A stretch of DNA of 64,000 nucleotides from CAILZL01 sp050248275 (GTDB lineage: Bacteria; Pseudomonadota; Gammaproteobacteria; Steroidobacterales; Steroidobacteraceae): contig JBFWSR010000001.1 in the NCBI GenBank assembly GCA_050248275.1, positions 392,338 to 456,337 of the forward strand. Reading direction: 5' to 3'. The notes beneath the pieces were generated by a model. That model made no database searches, had not been told where the DNA came from, and worked only from the letters and a program-made list of their open reading frames with translations. The translations under genes were made by a program, and so were the position numbers. This document shows, one piece after another, positions 8,470 to 16,568 of the stretch (the stretch's first letter is position 1; each line of letters opens with the position of its first letter).

Positions 8470-9759
8470 TTATGCAGTGCTCAGCACCGCACGCCGGCAG
8501 CGCGGTTTGGTGAGCAGCATCTGCACCGCGCCCAGTTGCCGCTCGGCGAAACCGCCTTCGCAGTAACACAGATAGTATTCCCACAGGCGGATGAAACTGT
8601 CCGAATAGCCCAGCTGCCGCACTGCCGGCAGTTGCGCATGGAAACGCTCGCGCCAATGCCGCAGCGTCGTGGCGTAATGCGGACCGATGTCTTGCAGGTG
8701 ATAAACCTTGAAGTCTGTGACCCTGCTCAAGGCGTTACTGATGGCCGCGACCGAGGGAATGAAACTGCCGGGAAAAATGAAGCGCTGGATGAAATCCACC
8801 GACTTCAATGCCTGGGCATAGAGTTGATCCTGCAGTGTGATGGCCTGCAGCAGCATCGCGCCCTCGGGCTTGAGCAGGCTGGCGCATTTTTTCAGATAGG
8901 TATCCAGATACTGTGCGCCCACGGCTTCGATCATCTCGATGGATACCAGCTTGTCGTATTGACCGTGCAGGTCGCGGTAATCGTCCAGCAGTAGAGTGAT
9001 GCGTTCGCTGAGGCCGGCTTCGGCCACTTTGACTCTGGCCAGTTCATATTGCTGTCTGGAGATGGTGGTGCTCGTCACCCGGCAGCCATAGTGTTGTGCG
9101 GCATGAATGGCCAGGCCACCCCAGCCGGTGCCGATTTCCAGCAGATGATCGCCGGGCTGCAGGTCAAGCTTGCGACAGGCGGCATCGAACTTGGCAATGG
9201 AGGCTTGCTGCAGCGTGCTGTCCGGTTGCAAAAAGATGCCACAGGAATAAGCCATGGTGTCATCGAGCATCAGCTGATACAGCTCGTTGCCGATGTCGTA
9301 ATGCGCCGCAATGTTGCGGGCGCTGCCGGCCTTGCTGTTGCGGTTCCAGAAATGAAACAGCTTCAGGAACGGCTGGCTGACAAATGACCAGCGACTGTCC
9401 ATGCCATTCAGCACTTCGCGATTGATGACAAAGAGGCGCACCAGCGCCACCAGATCGTCGCAGCGCCACAGCCCGCGAATGTACGCCTCGCCAGCGCCTA
9501 CGCTGCCGCCAAAGGCCGCATCGGCATACAGCTGCGGATGCAGTACCTGAATCGTGGCGCTCAATGAACATTCGGCAGTGCGTTGGCCAAAGCGATGCGT
9601 GCCGCGGTCGTCGATGAAAATGATCTCGCCCTGTTGCAGTTGCCTGAGTTGCGTGAACAACAGCTTGCGTCCGAGACGAGCGAGCGGCGAACTCTTTGCA
9701 GTTTGCTTGATCAATGCTTCGCCGGGAATGATGCTGGTTTTGGAGCTGAGCGTGTTCAT
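8470..9759 (-). CDS. cfa: Cyclopropane-fatty-acyl-phospholipid synthase family methyltransferase
   Basis: This SAM-dependent enzyme acts on double bonds of membrane phospholipid acyl chains, adding a methylene or methyl group. The 429 residues contain an N-terminal lipid-binding half, the SAM motif LLEIGTGWGGLAIHAA, DDYRDLHGQYDKLVSIEMIEAVG and the typical YFxxCE-like tail (WEYYLCYCEGGF). It is the last gene of a minus-strand operon with DUF1365, an FAD oxidoreductase and a desaturase, joined by four-base overlaps. This neighbourhood with an ECF sigma factor recurs in proteobacteria and is tied to oxidative protection of membranes and, in some species, branched or furan fatty acids. Whether the product here is cyclopropane or methyl-branched cannot be read from sequence. 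Confidence 0.9.
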   Translation of the reverse strand: MNTLSSKTSIIPGEALIKQTAKSSPLARLGRKLLFTQLRQLQQGEIIFIDDRGTHRFGQRTAECSLSATIQVLHPQLYADAAFGGSVGAGEAYIRGLWRCDDLVALVRLFVINREVLNGMDSRWSFVSQPFLKLFHFWNRNSKAGSARNIAAHYDIGNELYQLMLDDTMAYSCGIFLQPDSTLQQASIAKFDAACRKLDLQPGDHLLEIGTGWGGLAIHAAQHYGCRVTSTTISRQQYELARVKVAEAGLSERITLLLDDYRDLHGQYDKLVSIEMIEAVGAQYLDTYLKKCASLLKPEGAMLLQAITLQDQLYAQALKSVDFIQRFIFPGSFIPSVAAISNALSRVTDFKVYHLQDIGPHYATTLRHWRERFHAQLPAVRQLGYSDSFIRLWEYYLCYCEGGFAERQLGAVQMLLTKPRCRRAVLSTA

Positions 9760-10553
9760 GCTTTTCTTCCTATAGATCCCAGAGGCTTCGGTTGCTTGTC
9801 GGGATGAGTAAAAACCGGCACGCGCGTGATGAACAGTTTCAGCGCCTGCCAGTGAATCAGCGTGATGACCTGCAACGTGATCAAGGGAAAGCTGAGCAGC
9901 GCCGCAGCCAGAGACCGCGAGCTGATGGGCTGACGTTGCAGGGTGAGCGTGGCATCGAATTGCTTGCTGTCATCGCGCCAGTTTTCCATATGTATGCGCA
10001 ATGCTGCATCCGGCGCCGACAAGCGCCAGTGATAGCGCATGTCCATGGGCATGAAGGGCGAAACATGGAAACGTTTGTCAAACTGCCAGCGCCATGCGTT
10101 CTGTGCTGAAGTAACCGACTCAAGCGACCCGCTTGCATCCAGCACATAACAATGCCGCTGTTTCCAGGGTGTGTTGGTAATTTCCGCAACGATGGCTTCT
10201 ACGCGCGTATCCGCAGCGTCAAAAACGTAATAAAAACTGACCGGATTGAAGCTGTAACCGAAGTAGCGCAGGTGAGTCAGCAGTCGTATGGGGCCGGTCG
10301 GCCGCTTGCCGATATGCTGCTCGACCGTATCACGCACTGCGTCAGTCAGCGATTGCGATGCATCACCATGAAAATCCCGGCGGCGGAACCATGCCAGCGC
10401 CGGACGACGTGCCGACCAAAACCAGTAACCGTCAAACAGGGTTGGCAGCTCATCCAGATCCAGCAGCATCATGTAAATGCGATAACGAAATGCATTGCTG
10501 CGCGGCGCATGACGGCGATGCTGGATGTGGCCGGTGTAGAAACAGCTCTTCAT
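9756..10553 (-). CDS. DUF1365 family protein
   Basis: The 265-residue protein shows the DUF1365 signature: an N-terminal YTGHIQHRRHAPRSNAFRYR, RPIRLLTHLRYFGYSFNPVSFYY-like centre (GPIRLLTHLRYFGYSFNP), KRFHVSPFMPMDMRYHW and a hydrophobic C-terminal helix. Its biochemical role is not established, but it nearly always occurs with the FAD oxidoreductase and CFA-type methyltransferase found either side here, so a role in modifying lipid acyl chains is likely. It overlaps both neighbours by four bases, implying coupled translation and fixed stoichiometry. Confidence 0.88.
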   Translation of the reverse strand: MKSCFYTGHIQHRRHAPRSNAFRYRIYMMLLDLDELPTLFDGYWFWSARRPALAWFRRRDFHGDASQSLTDAVRDTVEQHIGKRPTGPIRLLTHLRYFGYSFNPVSFYYVFDAADTRVEAIVAEITNTPWKQRHCYVLDASGSLESVTSAQNAWRWQFDKRFHVSPFMPMDMRYHWRLSAPDAALRIHMENWRDDSKQFDATLTLQRQPISSRSLAAALLSFPLITLQVITLIHWQALKLFITRVPVFTHPDKQPKPLGSIGRKA

Positions 10554-11926
10554 GATTGATCTGCTGCCATCGGCTGCACGTCTTGCTGTTCTATTTCACG
10601 TTCGTCCTGAGCCTGTCGAAGGGCTCCTGATTGCGGCAAAGAACCCTTCGACAGGCTCAGGGCGAACGGGGTTGAGAAGTTGTTGAATTTGGCAAACGCC
10701 CGCAGCATGCGTTGCGCGCTGACTACGCCATCCTCATGAAAGCCGTAACCCCAGTAGGCGCCGCAATAGAACGTACGGTTGACGCCATTCACTTTCGTAT
10801 AACGCTGCTGCGCTGCCACGGCACCGGGTGTGTATACGGGATGGTGGTACACATAGCTGCCTAGCACCTTGGCTGGATCAATATGCTGGCTGCGGTTCAG
10901 CGTGACCAGAAACTTTTCCGGCGCTGACAGGTTCTGCAGAATGTTCATGTCATAGGTGAGCGTCACTCGGTCCTGCGATTCGGCCAGTAAGTGATAATTC
11001 CAAGCGGCACGCGCCAGCGGTTTGCGCGGCAGCATGCGTGTGTCCGTGTGCAGCAGCACTTCGTTTTCCTGATAGGGAAAAGCGCCCAGCACTTCTCGCT
11101 CTGCCTGGCTGGGTTGTTCAAGGAGACGCAAAGCCTGGTCGCTGTGGCAGGCCAATACCACACAGTCGTGCGATTCAATGTCGCCGGCGCGTGTGCGGAT
11201 CAATACCTGTTTTGCCTCGCGCTTAACGCCCGTGATCGGAGTACGCAGGCGAATGCGATGTTGATATGAGGCGACCAGCTTGCGCGCGTATTCACGCGAA
11301 CCGCCCTTGATGGCGCGCCATACGGGACGATGGCTCACATTGAGGAAGCCATGACGATCGAAAAATTCCACGAAGAAATGCGCAGGAAAATCCAGCATCG
11401 ACGTTTCCGTGGCCGACCAGATTGCGCGACCCATCGGTACAATGTAGCGCTCGGTAAATGCGCGTGAATAACCGTGGCGTTGCAGGTACGCCGACAATGT
11501 CAGTTGATTGTTATCTTCCTTGAGCAAGGCGCGCGCCTCGCCGTTGAAACGCAGGATGTCGTAGATCATGCGCAGAAACGATGGCCGCAAGACATTCAGG
11601 CGCTGGGCAAACAGGCTGTTTAGGGAAGTGCCGTTGTATTCCAGGCCGGTGCGCTCGCAGCGCAATGAAAAACTCATGTCCGAGTATTGCCATTCGACCT
11701 GCAGTTCATCGAGCAGGGCAATGAAGTTCGGATAGGTCCAGTCGTTAAAGACAATAAAGCCGGTGTCGATGGCCCACTGCCTGCCGTCGCGTTCAATATC
11801 AATCGTTGCCGTATGTCCACCGTAGTAATCGTTGGCTTCGTACACGGTGATCTCATGACCCTGCTGGTGCAGCCGGAGGGCGGCGGTCATGCCGGCAATA
11901 CCGGAGCCGATGATGGCGATGCGCAT
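10550..11926 (-). CDS. FAD/NAD(P)-binding amine-oxidase-like oxidoreductase with repeat-derived C-terminus
   Basis: The Rossmann motif IAIIGSGIAGMTAAL at the N-terminus, YEANDYYGGHTATI and IDTGFIVFNDWTYPNF identify a flavoprotein related to phytoene desaturase and amine oxidase. The tail GAYWGYGFHEDGVVSAQRMLRAF ends the recognisable domain at about residue 415. The last 40 or so residues (PFALSLSKGSLPQ, then LRQAQDERE) are translated from an imperfect inverted repeat at 10600-10667, so the native C-terminus has been replaced or extended. It probably acts on unsaturated or methylated lipid acyl chains together with DUF1365 and CFA. One base separates it from the desaturase gene upstream. Confidence 0.9.
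   Translation of the reverse strand: MRIAIIGSGIAGMTAALRLHQQGHEITVYEANDYYGGHTATIDIERDGRQWAIDTGFIVFNDWTYPNFIALLDELQVEWQYSDMSFSLRCERTGLEYNGTSLNSLFAQRLNVLRPSFLRMIYDILRFNGEARALLKEDNNQLTLSAYLQRHGYSRAFTERYIVPMGRAIWSATETSMLDFPAHFFVEFFDRHGFLNVSHRPVWRAIKGGSREYARKLVASYQHRIRLRTPITGVKREAKQVLIRTRAGDIESHDCVVLACHSDQALRLLEQPSQAEREVLGAFPYQENEVLLHTDTRMLPRKPLARAAWNYHLLAESQDRVTLTYDMNILQNLSAPEKFLVTLNRSQHIDPAKVLGSYVYHHPVYTPGAVAAQQRYTKVNGVNRTFYCGAYWGYGFHEDGVVSAQRMLRAFAKFNNFSTPFALSLSKGSLPQSGALRQAQDEREIEQQDVQPMAADQS
10600..10667. repeat. REP-like inverted repeat inserted in coding sequence
   Basis: Two 24-base arms (10600-10623 and 10644-10667) pair with 23 of 24 matches around a 20-base loop. The core CTTCGACAGGCTCAG is a palindromic repeat type that I know from many proteobacterial genomes. 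It lies inside the 3' end of the FAD oxidoreductase and is translated as the tell-tale peptides ALSLSKG and LRQAQDER. Confidence 0.85.
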
Positions 11927-11927
11927 G

Positions 11928-12932
11928 TCAGGACTCCCGCTTTACGCGCGACTGCATGTGATCTTCACGCACAGCCAGCGGCACCGGTTTCAAGTCCCAG
12001 ATGATGCCCAGCCAGGACAGACATTTGAGCAGGTAGTAGGTGATGTCCAGTTCCCACCAGTAAAAGCCCTGACGGGTCGCAGCGGGGTAGTGATGGTGAT
12101 TGTTGTGCCAGCCTTCGCCGAAAGTGATCAAGGCCAGCAACCAGTTATTGCGGCTGTCATCGCCGGTTTGATAGCGCTGCGTACCAAACACATGCGACAG
12201 CGAGTTGATGGTGTAAGTGGCGTGATAGCAAACGACAGTGGAAATGAAGAAACCCCATACCAGCATCTGCCAGCCCGTAGTGCCGAGTTCGGGCGCATGA
12301 GTTTCAAGATACTGGCCCAGCAACAACATGCCGTATGCAAAGGCCACCGGCACGGCAATGTCGAAACGATCCAGCCAGCGCAGTTCGGGGAAGCGTTGCA
12401 GATCGCGCACACGTTTCAGATCGGGCGCAAAACCCTTGCGGGTCAGAAACCAGCCGGTGTGCGCGCGCCAGAAACCATGTTGCACAGGTGAATGTGGGTC
12501 AGCCGGATCATCGGAATGCGCATGATGATGACGATGATGTGCCGCCCACCACACCGGCCCGCGCTGCACGGCAGCAGCGCCCAACACGCCAAACACAAAC
12601 TGAGCGATACGCGATGTCTTGAAACTGCGATGCGAAAAATAGCGATGATAAAAACCAGTGACCGCAAACATGCGCAACATGTAAGCAAGCAGGGCCACCA
12701 GCACCGCTACCGGACTGATGCCCACCCGGATGACCGCAAAGCACATCAGGTGCATGCCGACAAAGGGAATCACCCGTGACCATTCAATGCGGTCTGGTTC
12801 CAGATTACTGGCATGCAGCTCTGCCGGATCGGCAATGAACCATAACTTCAGGTTGCGCAGTGCGCGCCGGGCCAGACTGTCAGGGTGGTTTACCTGCGGG
12901 TGATGCGGCGATGGATGACTCGTGGGGTGCAT
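11928..12932 (-). CDS. Membrane acyl-CoA/acyl-lipid desaturase
   Basis: This is a di-iron integral membrane fatty-acid desaturase of 334 residues. The three histidine boxes are present: HRYFSH at residues 96-101, HHRHHHAHSDDP near 132, and WHNNHHHYP near the C-terminus. Hydrophobic segments at about 53-90 and 175-240 fit the four-helix topology. It would insert double bonds into acyl chains, providing substrate for the CFA-like methyltransferases of both operons. It is the first gene of the minus-strand operon, 33 bases downstream of an inferred ECF promoter start site. Confidence 0.92.
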   Translation of the reverse strand: MHPTSHPSPHHPQVNHPDSLARRALRNLKLWFIADPAELHASNLEPDRIEWSRVIPFVGMHLMCFAVIRVGISPVAVLVALLAYMLRMFAVTGFYHRYFSHRSFKTSRIAQFVFGVLGAAAVQRGPVWWAAHHRHHHAHSDDPADPHSPVQHGFWRAHTGWFLTRKGFAPDLKRVRDLQRFPELRWLDRFDIAVPVAFAYGMLLLGQYLETHAPELGTTGWQMLVWGFFISTVVCYHATYTINSLSHVFGTQRYQTGDDSRNNWLLALITFGEGWHNNHHHYPAATRQGFYWWELDITYYLLKCLSWLGIIWDLKPVPLAVREDHMQSRVKRES

Positions 12933-12971
12933 GAGGCGATGGGCTCGGTTGTCAGTAGCGTGTTGACTGAC

Positions 12972-13001
12972 AGATACGCCGCCTGCACCGGGCTGGATTC
13001 A
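12972..13001 (-). promoter_or_regulatory. Predicted ECF-type promoter for the desaturase operon
   Basis: On the minus strand TGAATCC (13001-12995), a 16-base spacer and CGTATCT (12978-12972) form a -35/-10 pair. The same two elements with the same spacer length stand on the plus strand at 13021-13050. The predicted start lies about 33 bases before the desaturase ATG. Confidence 0.7.
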
Positions 13002-13020
13002 AATATTTTCGCATCGGTCG

Positions 13021-13050
13021 TGAATCCGTTATGACCATCGCGGCGTATCT
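13021..13050 (+). promoter_or_regulatory. Predicted ECF-type promoter for the DUF1295/CFA2 operon
   Basis: TGAATCC at 13021-13027, a 16-base spacer ending GCGG, then CGTATCT at 13044-13050, matching the divergent minus-strand promoter element for element. The two -35 elements are 19 bases apart, so both operons can be switched by one sigma factor, presumably that at 7620-8195. Confidence 0.7.
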
Positions 13051-13086
13051 AACAATTGATTCCCCGTATGCGATGGACATGAAGCT

Positions 13087-13434
13087 ATGAATCCGCGCCG
13101 GCCTCTCATGATGATGTTCAGCCTGATCCTGCTCTGCATGCTGGTCGTGACCGGCTGGGCCAGCTGGATACAGCCGGTTTGGGAATGGACGGGCCTGAAG
13201 CAGCAACCTAATCACGCCTGGACGATTGCCACTCTGTTCGATGCCTATTTTGGTTTCATCACTTTTTACATGTGGGTGCTGTACAAGGAGCGCAGTGCAG
13301 TCAAGCGTCTGGTGTGGTTCATCGCCATCATGGCGCTCGGCAACATGGCGATGGCGCTATACATGCTGAAAGAACTGCGCAAGCTGGATGCAGAGGATGC
13401 CATGGTGCATCTGCTGATCAGCCGGAATGGGTGA
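13087..13434 (+). CDS. Small integral membrane protein of the lipid-modification cluster
   Basis: This 115-residue protein has three predicted membrane segments (about residues 8-26, 50-66, 74-93), with the second bearing YFGFITFYMWVLYKE, followed by a short charged C-terminal tail. It may belong to the DUF1475-like group found next to DUF1295 genes, but I am not certain of the family name. It is the first gene downstream of the plus-strand ECF promoter and lies 9 bases before the DUF1295 gene, so a role in membrane lipid modification is inferred from position only. Confidence 0.75.
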   Translation: MNPRRPLMMMFSLILLCMLVVTGWASWIQPVWEWTGLKQQPNHAWTIATLFDAYFGFITFYMWVLYKERSAVKRLVWFIAIMALGNMAMALYMLKELRKLDAEDAMVHLLISRNG

Positions 13435-13443
13435 GGGCAATCA

Positions 13444-14232
13444 ATGTTGAGCTTGTTCTTGCCGGGCGCCGCAGCCGTCGTGGTCATCATGTTGTTGCTC
13501 TGGCGGCTGGGTATTCGCAATCACAATTTCAGTTACGTGGACATCGGCTGGTCCGCCAACTTTGTGGTGCTGGCGTTGCTTTATGGGATGCTCGGTGAAG
13601 GCGATCTCACGCGCCGGATTGTCATCTGTGGCATGTATGCCCTATGGGGTACACGTCTGGCGCTGCATCTGGCCACCCGCATCATTGGCGAACCGGAAGA
13701 AGGGCGGTATGTACAGTTGCGTGCCGAATGGGGTGCAATAGGCCTTCTCAATCTGAAATTCCTGGGTTTTTTCCAGTTGCAGGCATTGCTCAATCTGGTG
13801 CTGAGCGTACCCATGTTGCTGGCAGTCATGAATCCAGCCACGCAACTGCATGTGCTGGAGATCGCAGGTGCATGCATATGGATGCTGGGTCTGCTGGGTG
13901 AAAGCGTGGCGGATCGGCAGCTCGCCGCTTTCAGGAAAAATCCGGCCAACAAGGGCAAGGTCTGTGACGTGGGTCTATGGGGCTGGTCGCGTCATCCCAA
14001 TTACTTTTTCGAGTGGACCCTCTGGATCGGTTATGCGTTGTTCGCGTTGGCCTCACCCTATGGCTGGTTGTGCCTCGCCCTGCCGGTGTTGATGCTGCAC
14101 TTCCTGCTCAATGTCACGGGCGTCAGGGCCACTGAAGAACAGGCGCTGCGCAGCAAGGGCGAGGCCTATCGGCATTATCAGCGTAGCGTCAGTGCGTTCA
14201 TTCCCTTACCGCGCAAGAAGGAGCCGGTATGA
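13444..14232 (+). CDS. DUF1295 family membrane protein (steroid 5-alpha-reductase-like)
   Basis: The 262-residue protein has about seven hydrophobic segments and the DUF1295 hallmark GLWGWSRHPNYFFEW at about residues 177-191, followed by RATEEQALRSKGEAYRHYQRSVSAFIPLP. Such proteins resemble NAD(P)H-dependent steroid 5-alpha reductases and isoprenylcysteine methyltransferases and are proposed to reduce lipid double bonds. In a 10-methyl fatty acid pathway a reductase of this kind would act after a SAM methyltransferase. It overlaps the downstream CFA-like gene by four bases, supporting a joint reaction sequence. Confidence 0.88.
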   Translation: MLSLFLPGAAAVVVIMLLLWRLGIRNHNFSYVDIGWSANFVVLALLYGMLGEGDLTRRIVICGMYALWGTRLALHLATRIIGEPEEGRYVQLRAEWGAIGLLNLKFLGFFQLQALLNLVLSVPMLLAVMNPATQLHVLEIAGACIWMLGLLGESVADRQLAAFRKNPANKGKVCDVGLWGWSRHPNYFFEWTLWIGYALFALASPYGWLCLALPVLMLHFLLNVTGVRATEEQALRSKGEAYRHYQRSVSAFIPLPRKKEPV

Positions 14233-15266
14233 AACTGTCCATGTCCCTGATCGAGAAAGGCCTGTTGCCGGATGCCGTGATTCGTCACGGCATCCGCCGT
14301 CTGCTGGCGCAGCGTCTTGTCGAAGAAGACAAGGGCGATCCCGAAGTGCAACAGGCGCACTTGATGCAACTGGTGGCGCAGTTACGCGCCAGTCCCGTGG
14401 CCATCGAAACTGCGGCAGCTAATAAACAGCACTACGAAGTGCCGGCGGAGTTTTATCAGCAGGTGCTGGGCAAGCATCTGAAGTATTCGAGCGGCTACTT
14501 CCAGCCGGGCGTCACCAGTCTGGATGAGGCCGAAGCCGAGATGCTGCGGATTACTGTCGAACGCGCGTGTTTGCAGAATGGCGAGCGCATTCTCGAACTG
14601 GGATGTGGCTGGGGCTCGTTGAGCCTGTACATGGCGGAAAAATTTCCGAACAGCCAGGTCACGGGTGTGTCCAATTCGAATTCGCAGCGCGAATTCATCA
14701 TGACGCAGGCGCAGGCACGGAGCCTGAACAATCTGCAGATCATCACCTGCGACGCCAATGCGCTCGACTTCCCTGCTGGGGAATCATTCGACCGTGTGGT
14801 GTCGGTGGAAATGTTCGAACACATGCGCAATTACCAGGCGCTGCTCAAGCGCATTGCCCAATGGCTCAAGCCCGATGGCACGCTGTTCGTGCACATCTTT
14901 ACGCATCGCGAATATGCATACCCCTTCGAAGTGCGTGACGACAGCAACTGGATGGCCAAATACTTTTTCACCGGCGGCATCATGCCCAGTGATCATTTGC
15001 TGCTGTATTTTCAGGACGATCTCAGGCTGCGTCAGCACTGGCAGGTCAGTGGCCGGCACTATCAGCAGACCGCCGAAGCCTGGCTGGCCAACATGGATGC
15101 CCATCGCGAACAGATCATGCCGGTATTTGTCCACACCTATGGCGCGGCGCAGGCCAACAAGTGGTGGCATTACTGGCGCGTGTTCTTCATGTCCTGCGCC
15201 GAGCTATGGGGTTACCGGCAAGGCCGCGAGTGGCTGGTATCGCATTACCTGTTCAGGAAGCCGTAA
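14229..15266 (+). CDS. Second CFA-synthase-like SAM-dependent methyltransferase
   Basis: The 345-residue protein carries the SAM motif RILELGCGWGSLSLYMAEKFP at about 117-137, then VSNSNSQREFI, FDRVVSVEMFEHM and FVHIFTHREYAYPFE. It is shorter than the first CFA enzyme (429) and diverges from it, so the two probably methylate different lipids or at different steps. Similar stand-alone copies sit beside DUF1295 in many proteobacteria. Predicted target of the ECF promoter at 13021. Its last 14 bases overlap the convergent MFS transporter gene. Confidence 0.88.
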   Translation: MKLSMSLIEKGLLPDAVIRHGIRRLLAQRLVEEDKGDPEVQQAHLMQLVAQLRASPVAIETAAANKQHYEVPAEFYQQVLGKHLKYSSGYFQPGVTSLDEAEAEMLRITVERACLQNGERILELGCGWGSLSLYMAEKFPNSQVTGVSNSNSQREFIMTQAQARSLNNLQIITCDANALDFPAGESFDRVVSVEMFEHMRNYQALLKRIAQWLKPDGTLFVHIFTHREYAYPFEVRDDSNWMAKYFFTGGIMPSDHLLLYFQDDLRLRQHWQVSGRHYQQTAEAWLANMDAHREQIMPVFVHTYGAAQANKWWHYWRVFFMSCAELWGYRQGREWLVSHYLFRKP

Positions 15267-16470
15267 TTTCTGTCTTGGGCAGGGCCATGAATCGCAGGAC
15301 AACGGCAGTGCCCACCAGATTCAGTGCGATGACGCCCAGCATGGGGCGGGGCGTGCCATCGTAAAGCAGTCCGGCGATGAAGGAAGTGGCCGTGCCTACA
15401 CCGAATACCATCGTACCGAATAGTGCAGCGGTCGCACCGGCCCGATGCGGATCGACAGATAATGCGCACGCCATGGTGTTGGCCTGAACGATGCTCAAGC
15501 TCGCAACCACCATGAAGACCAGCAACAGCAAGACCGGCAATCCGCCAACGAGGGTTATGGCGAAGCCTGCGAATACCACTGCCATGACGATGGCATTTCT
15601 GGCGGAACCCTGCAGCACCTGCTGGGGCGAGCGTGTTTTCAGAAGATGCCGGCTGAACTGGCTGGCCGTTACCAGGCCAAACGAATTACACGCCATGATG
15701 ATGCTGAAAGTCGTGGGACTGAGTCCATATATCTTCATCAGGACCAGCGGCGCCGAACCCAGATAGGTGAAGAAGCAGGCGCTGTTGAAACCACCGGCCA
15801 GTAGATAGCCGAGCAGACGCCTGTTACGCAGCAGCAATGCGTAGGTCTTGATCGGGTGGCTCGCCCGGGCTTGCCGTTCGGTTTCGCTCGAACGGGTCTC
15901 GTACAATTTCCAGATCACAACCAATAGAAGTATGACGGCTACCGATGTCATCAGCATGAAGATGGCGCGCCAACTGCCCACCGTTAGCAGTCCCGTACCG
16001 ACAATCGGCGCGAGCACCGGCGCCAGTCCGGCAACAAGTGCCAGGGTGGAGAAATACTTCGCTGCGCCACGTTCATCGAACAGATCGCGCACCACCGCCC
16101 GGCCGGCCACCATCACTGCCGATGCGCCCAGCGCCTGCAACACGCGGCCGCCAAGGAAAATATTGACGCTGTGAGCGAAGACGGCGCACAGGCTGCCGAT
16201 GAAGTACAGAATCAAACCCGACACGATGGGCGTCTGCCGACCCACGCGGTCCGACCAGGGGCCGGCGAGCAATTGGCCCAATGCCAACCCGCCGATGAAG
16301 ATCGACAGGGTAGCGGTCACGGCTTGCGGGGAAGCGCTCAGATCTGTGGTGATCGCCGGGATGCCAGGCAGATACATGTCGATCGACATGGGCGCCATAC
16401 CAGCGAAGGCTGCAAGCAGCAATGTCAGTGCCCGGGATGGCTTGCTATCTATTTGAGGTATTGAGGACAT
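15253..16470 (-). CDS. Bcr/CflA-type MFS drug efflux transporter
   Basis: This 12-helix major facilitator protein has the family N-terminus MSIDMYLPGIPAI, motif A as LLAGPWSDRVGRQTPI between helices 2 and 3, and FLGGRVLQALGASAVMVAGRAVVRDLFD typical of the Bcr/CflA drug/H+ antiporters. The frame opens at 16500, but ATG 16470 (MSSIPQIDSKP) gives the usual length of about 405 residues. It is transcribed alone and convergent to the lipid cluster. Substrate cannot be predicted. Confidence 0.88.
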   Translation of the reverse strand: MSSIPQIDSKPSRALTLLLAAFAGMAPMSIDMYLPGIPAITTDLSASPQAVTATLSIFIGGLALGQLLAGPWSDRVGRQTPIVSGLILYFIGSLCAVFAHSVNIFLGGRVLQALGASAVMVAGRAVVRDLFDERGAAKYFSTLALVAGLAPVLAPIVGTGLLTVGSWRAIFMLMTSVAVILLLVVIWKLYETRSSETERQARASHPIKTYALLLRNRRLLGYLLAGGFNSACFFTYLGSAPLVLMKIYGLSPTTFSIIMACNSFGLVTASQFSRHLLKTRSPQQVLQGSARNAIVMAVVFAGFAITLVGGLPVLLLLVFMVVASLSIVQANTMACALSVDPHRAGATAALFGTMVFGVGTATSFIAGLLYDGTPRPMLGVIALNLVGTAVVLRFMALPKTEITAS

Positions 16471-16568
16471 GTACTTTCCGACCAACGATATCGTCAGCAT
16501 CTTACCTGTCTGCTGCAGCCAATAAAGGCTGGTAATTCATCGCGTACCGTCAAATCAGCAACTCGACA

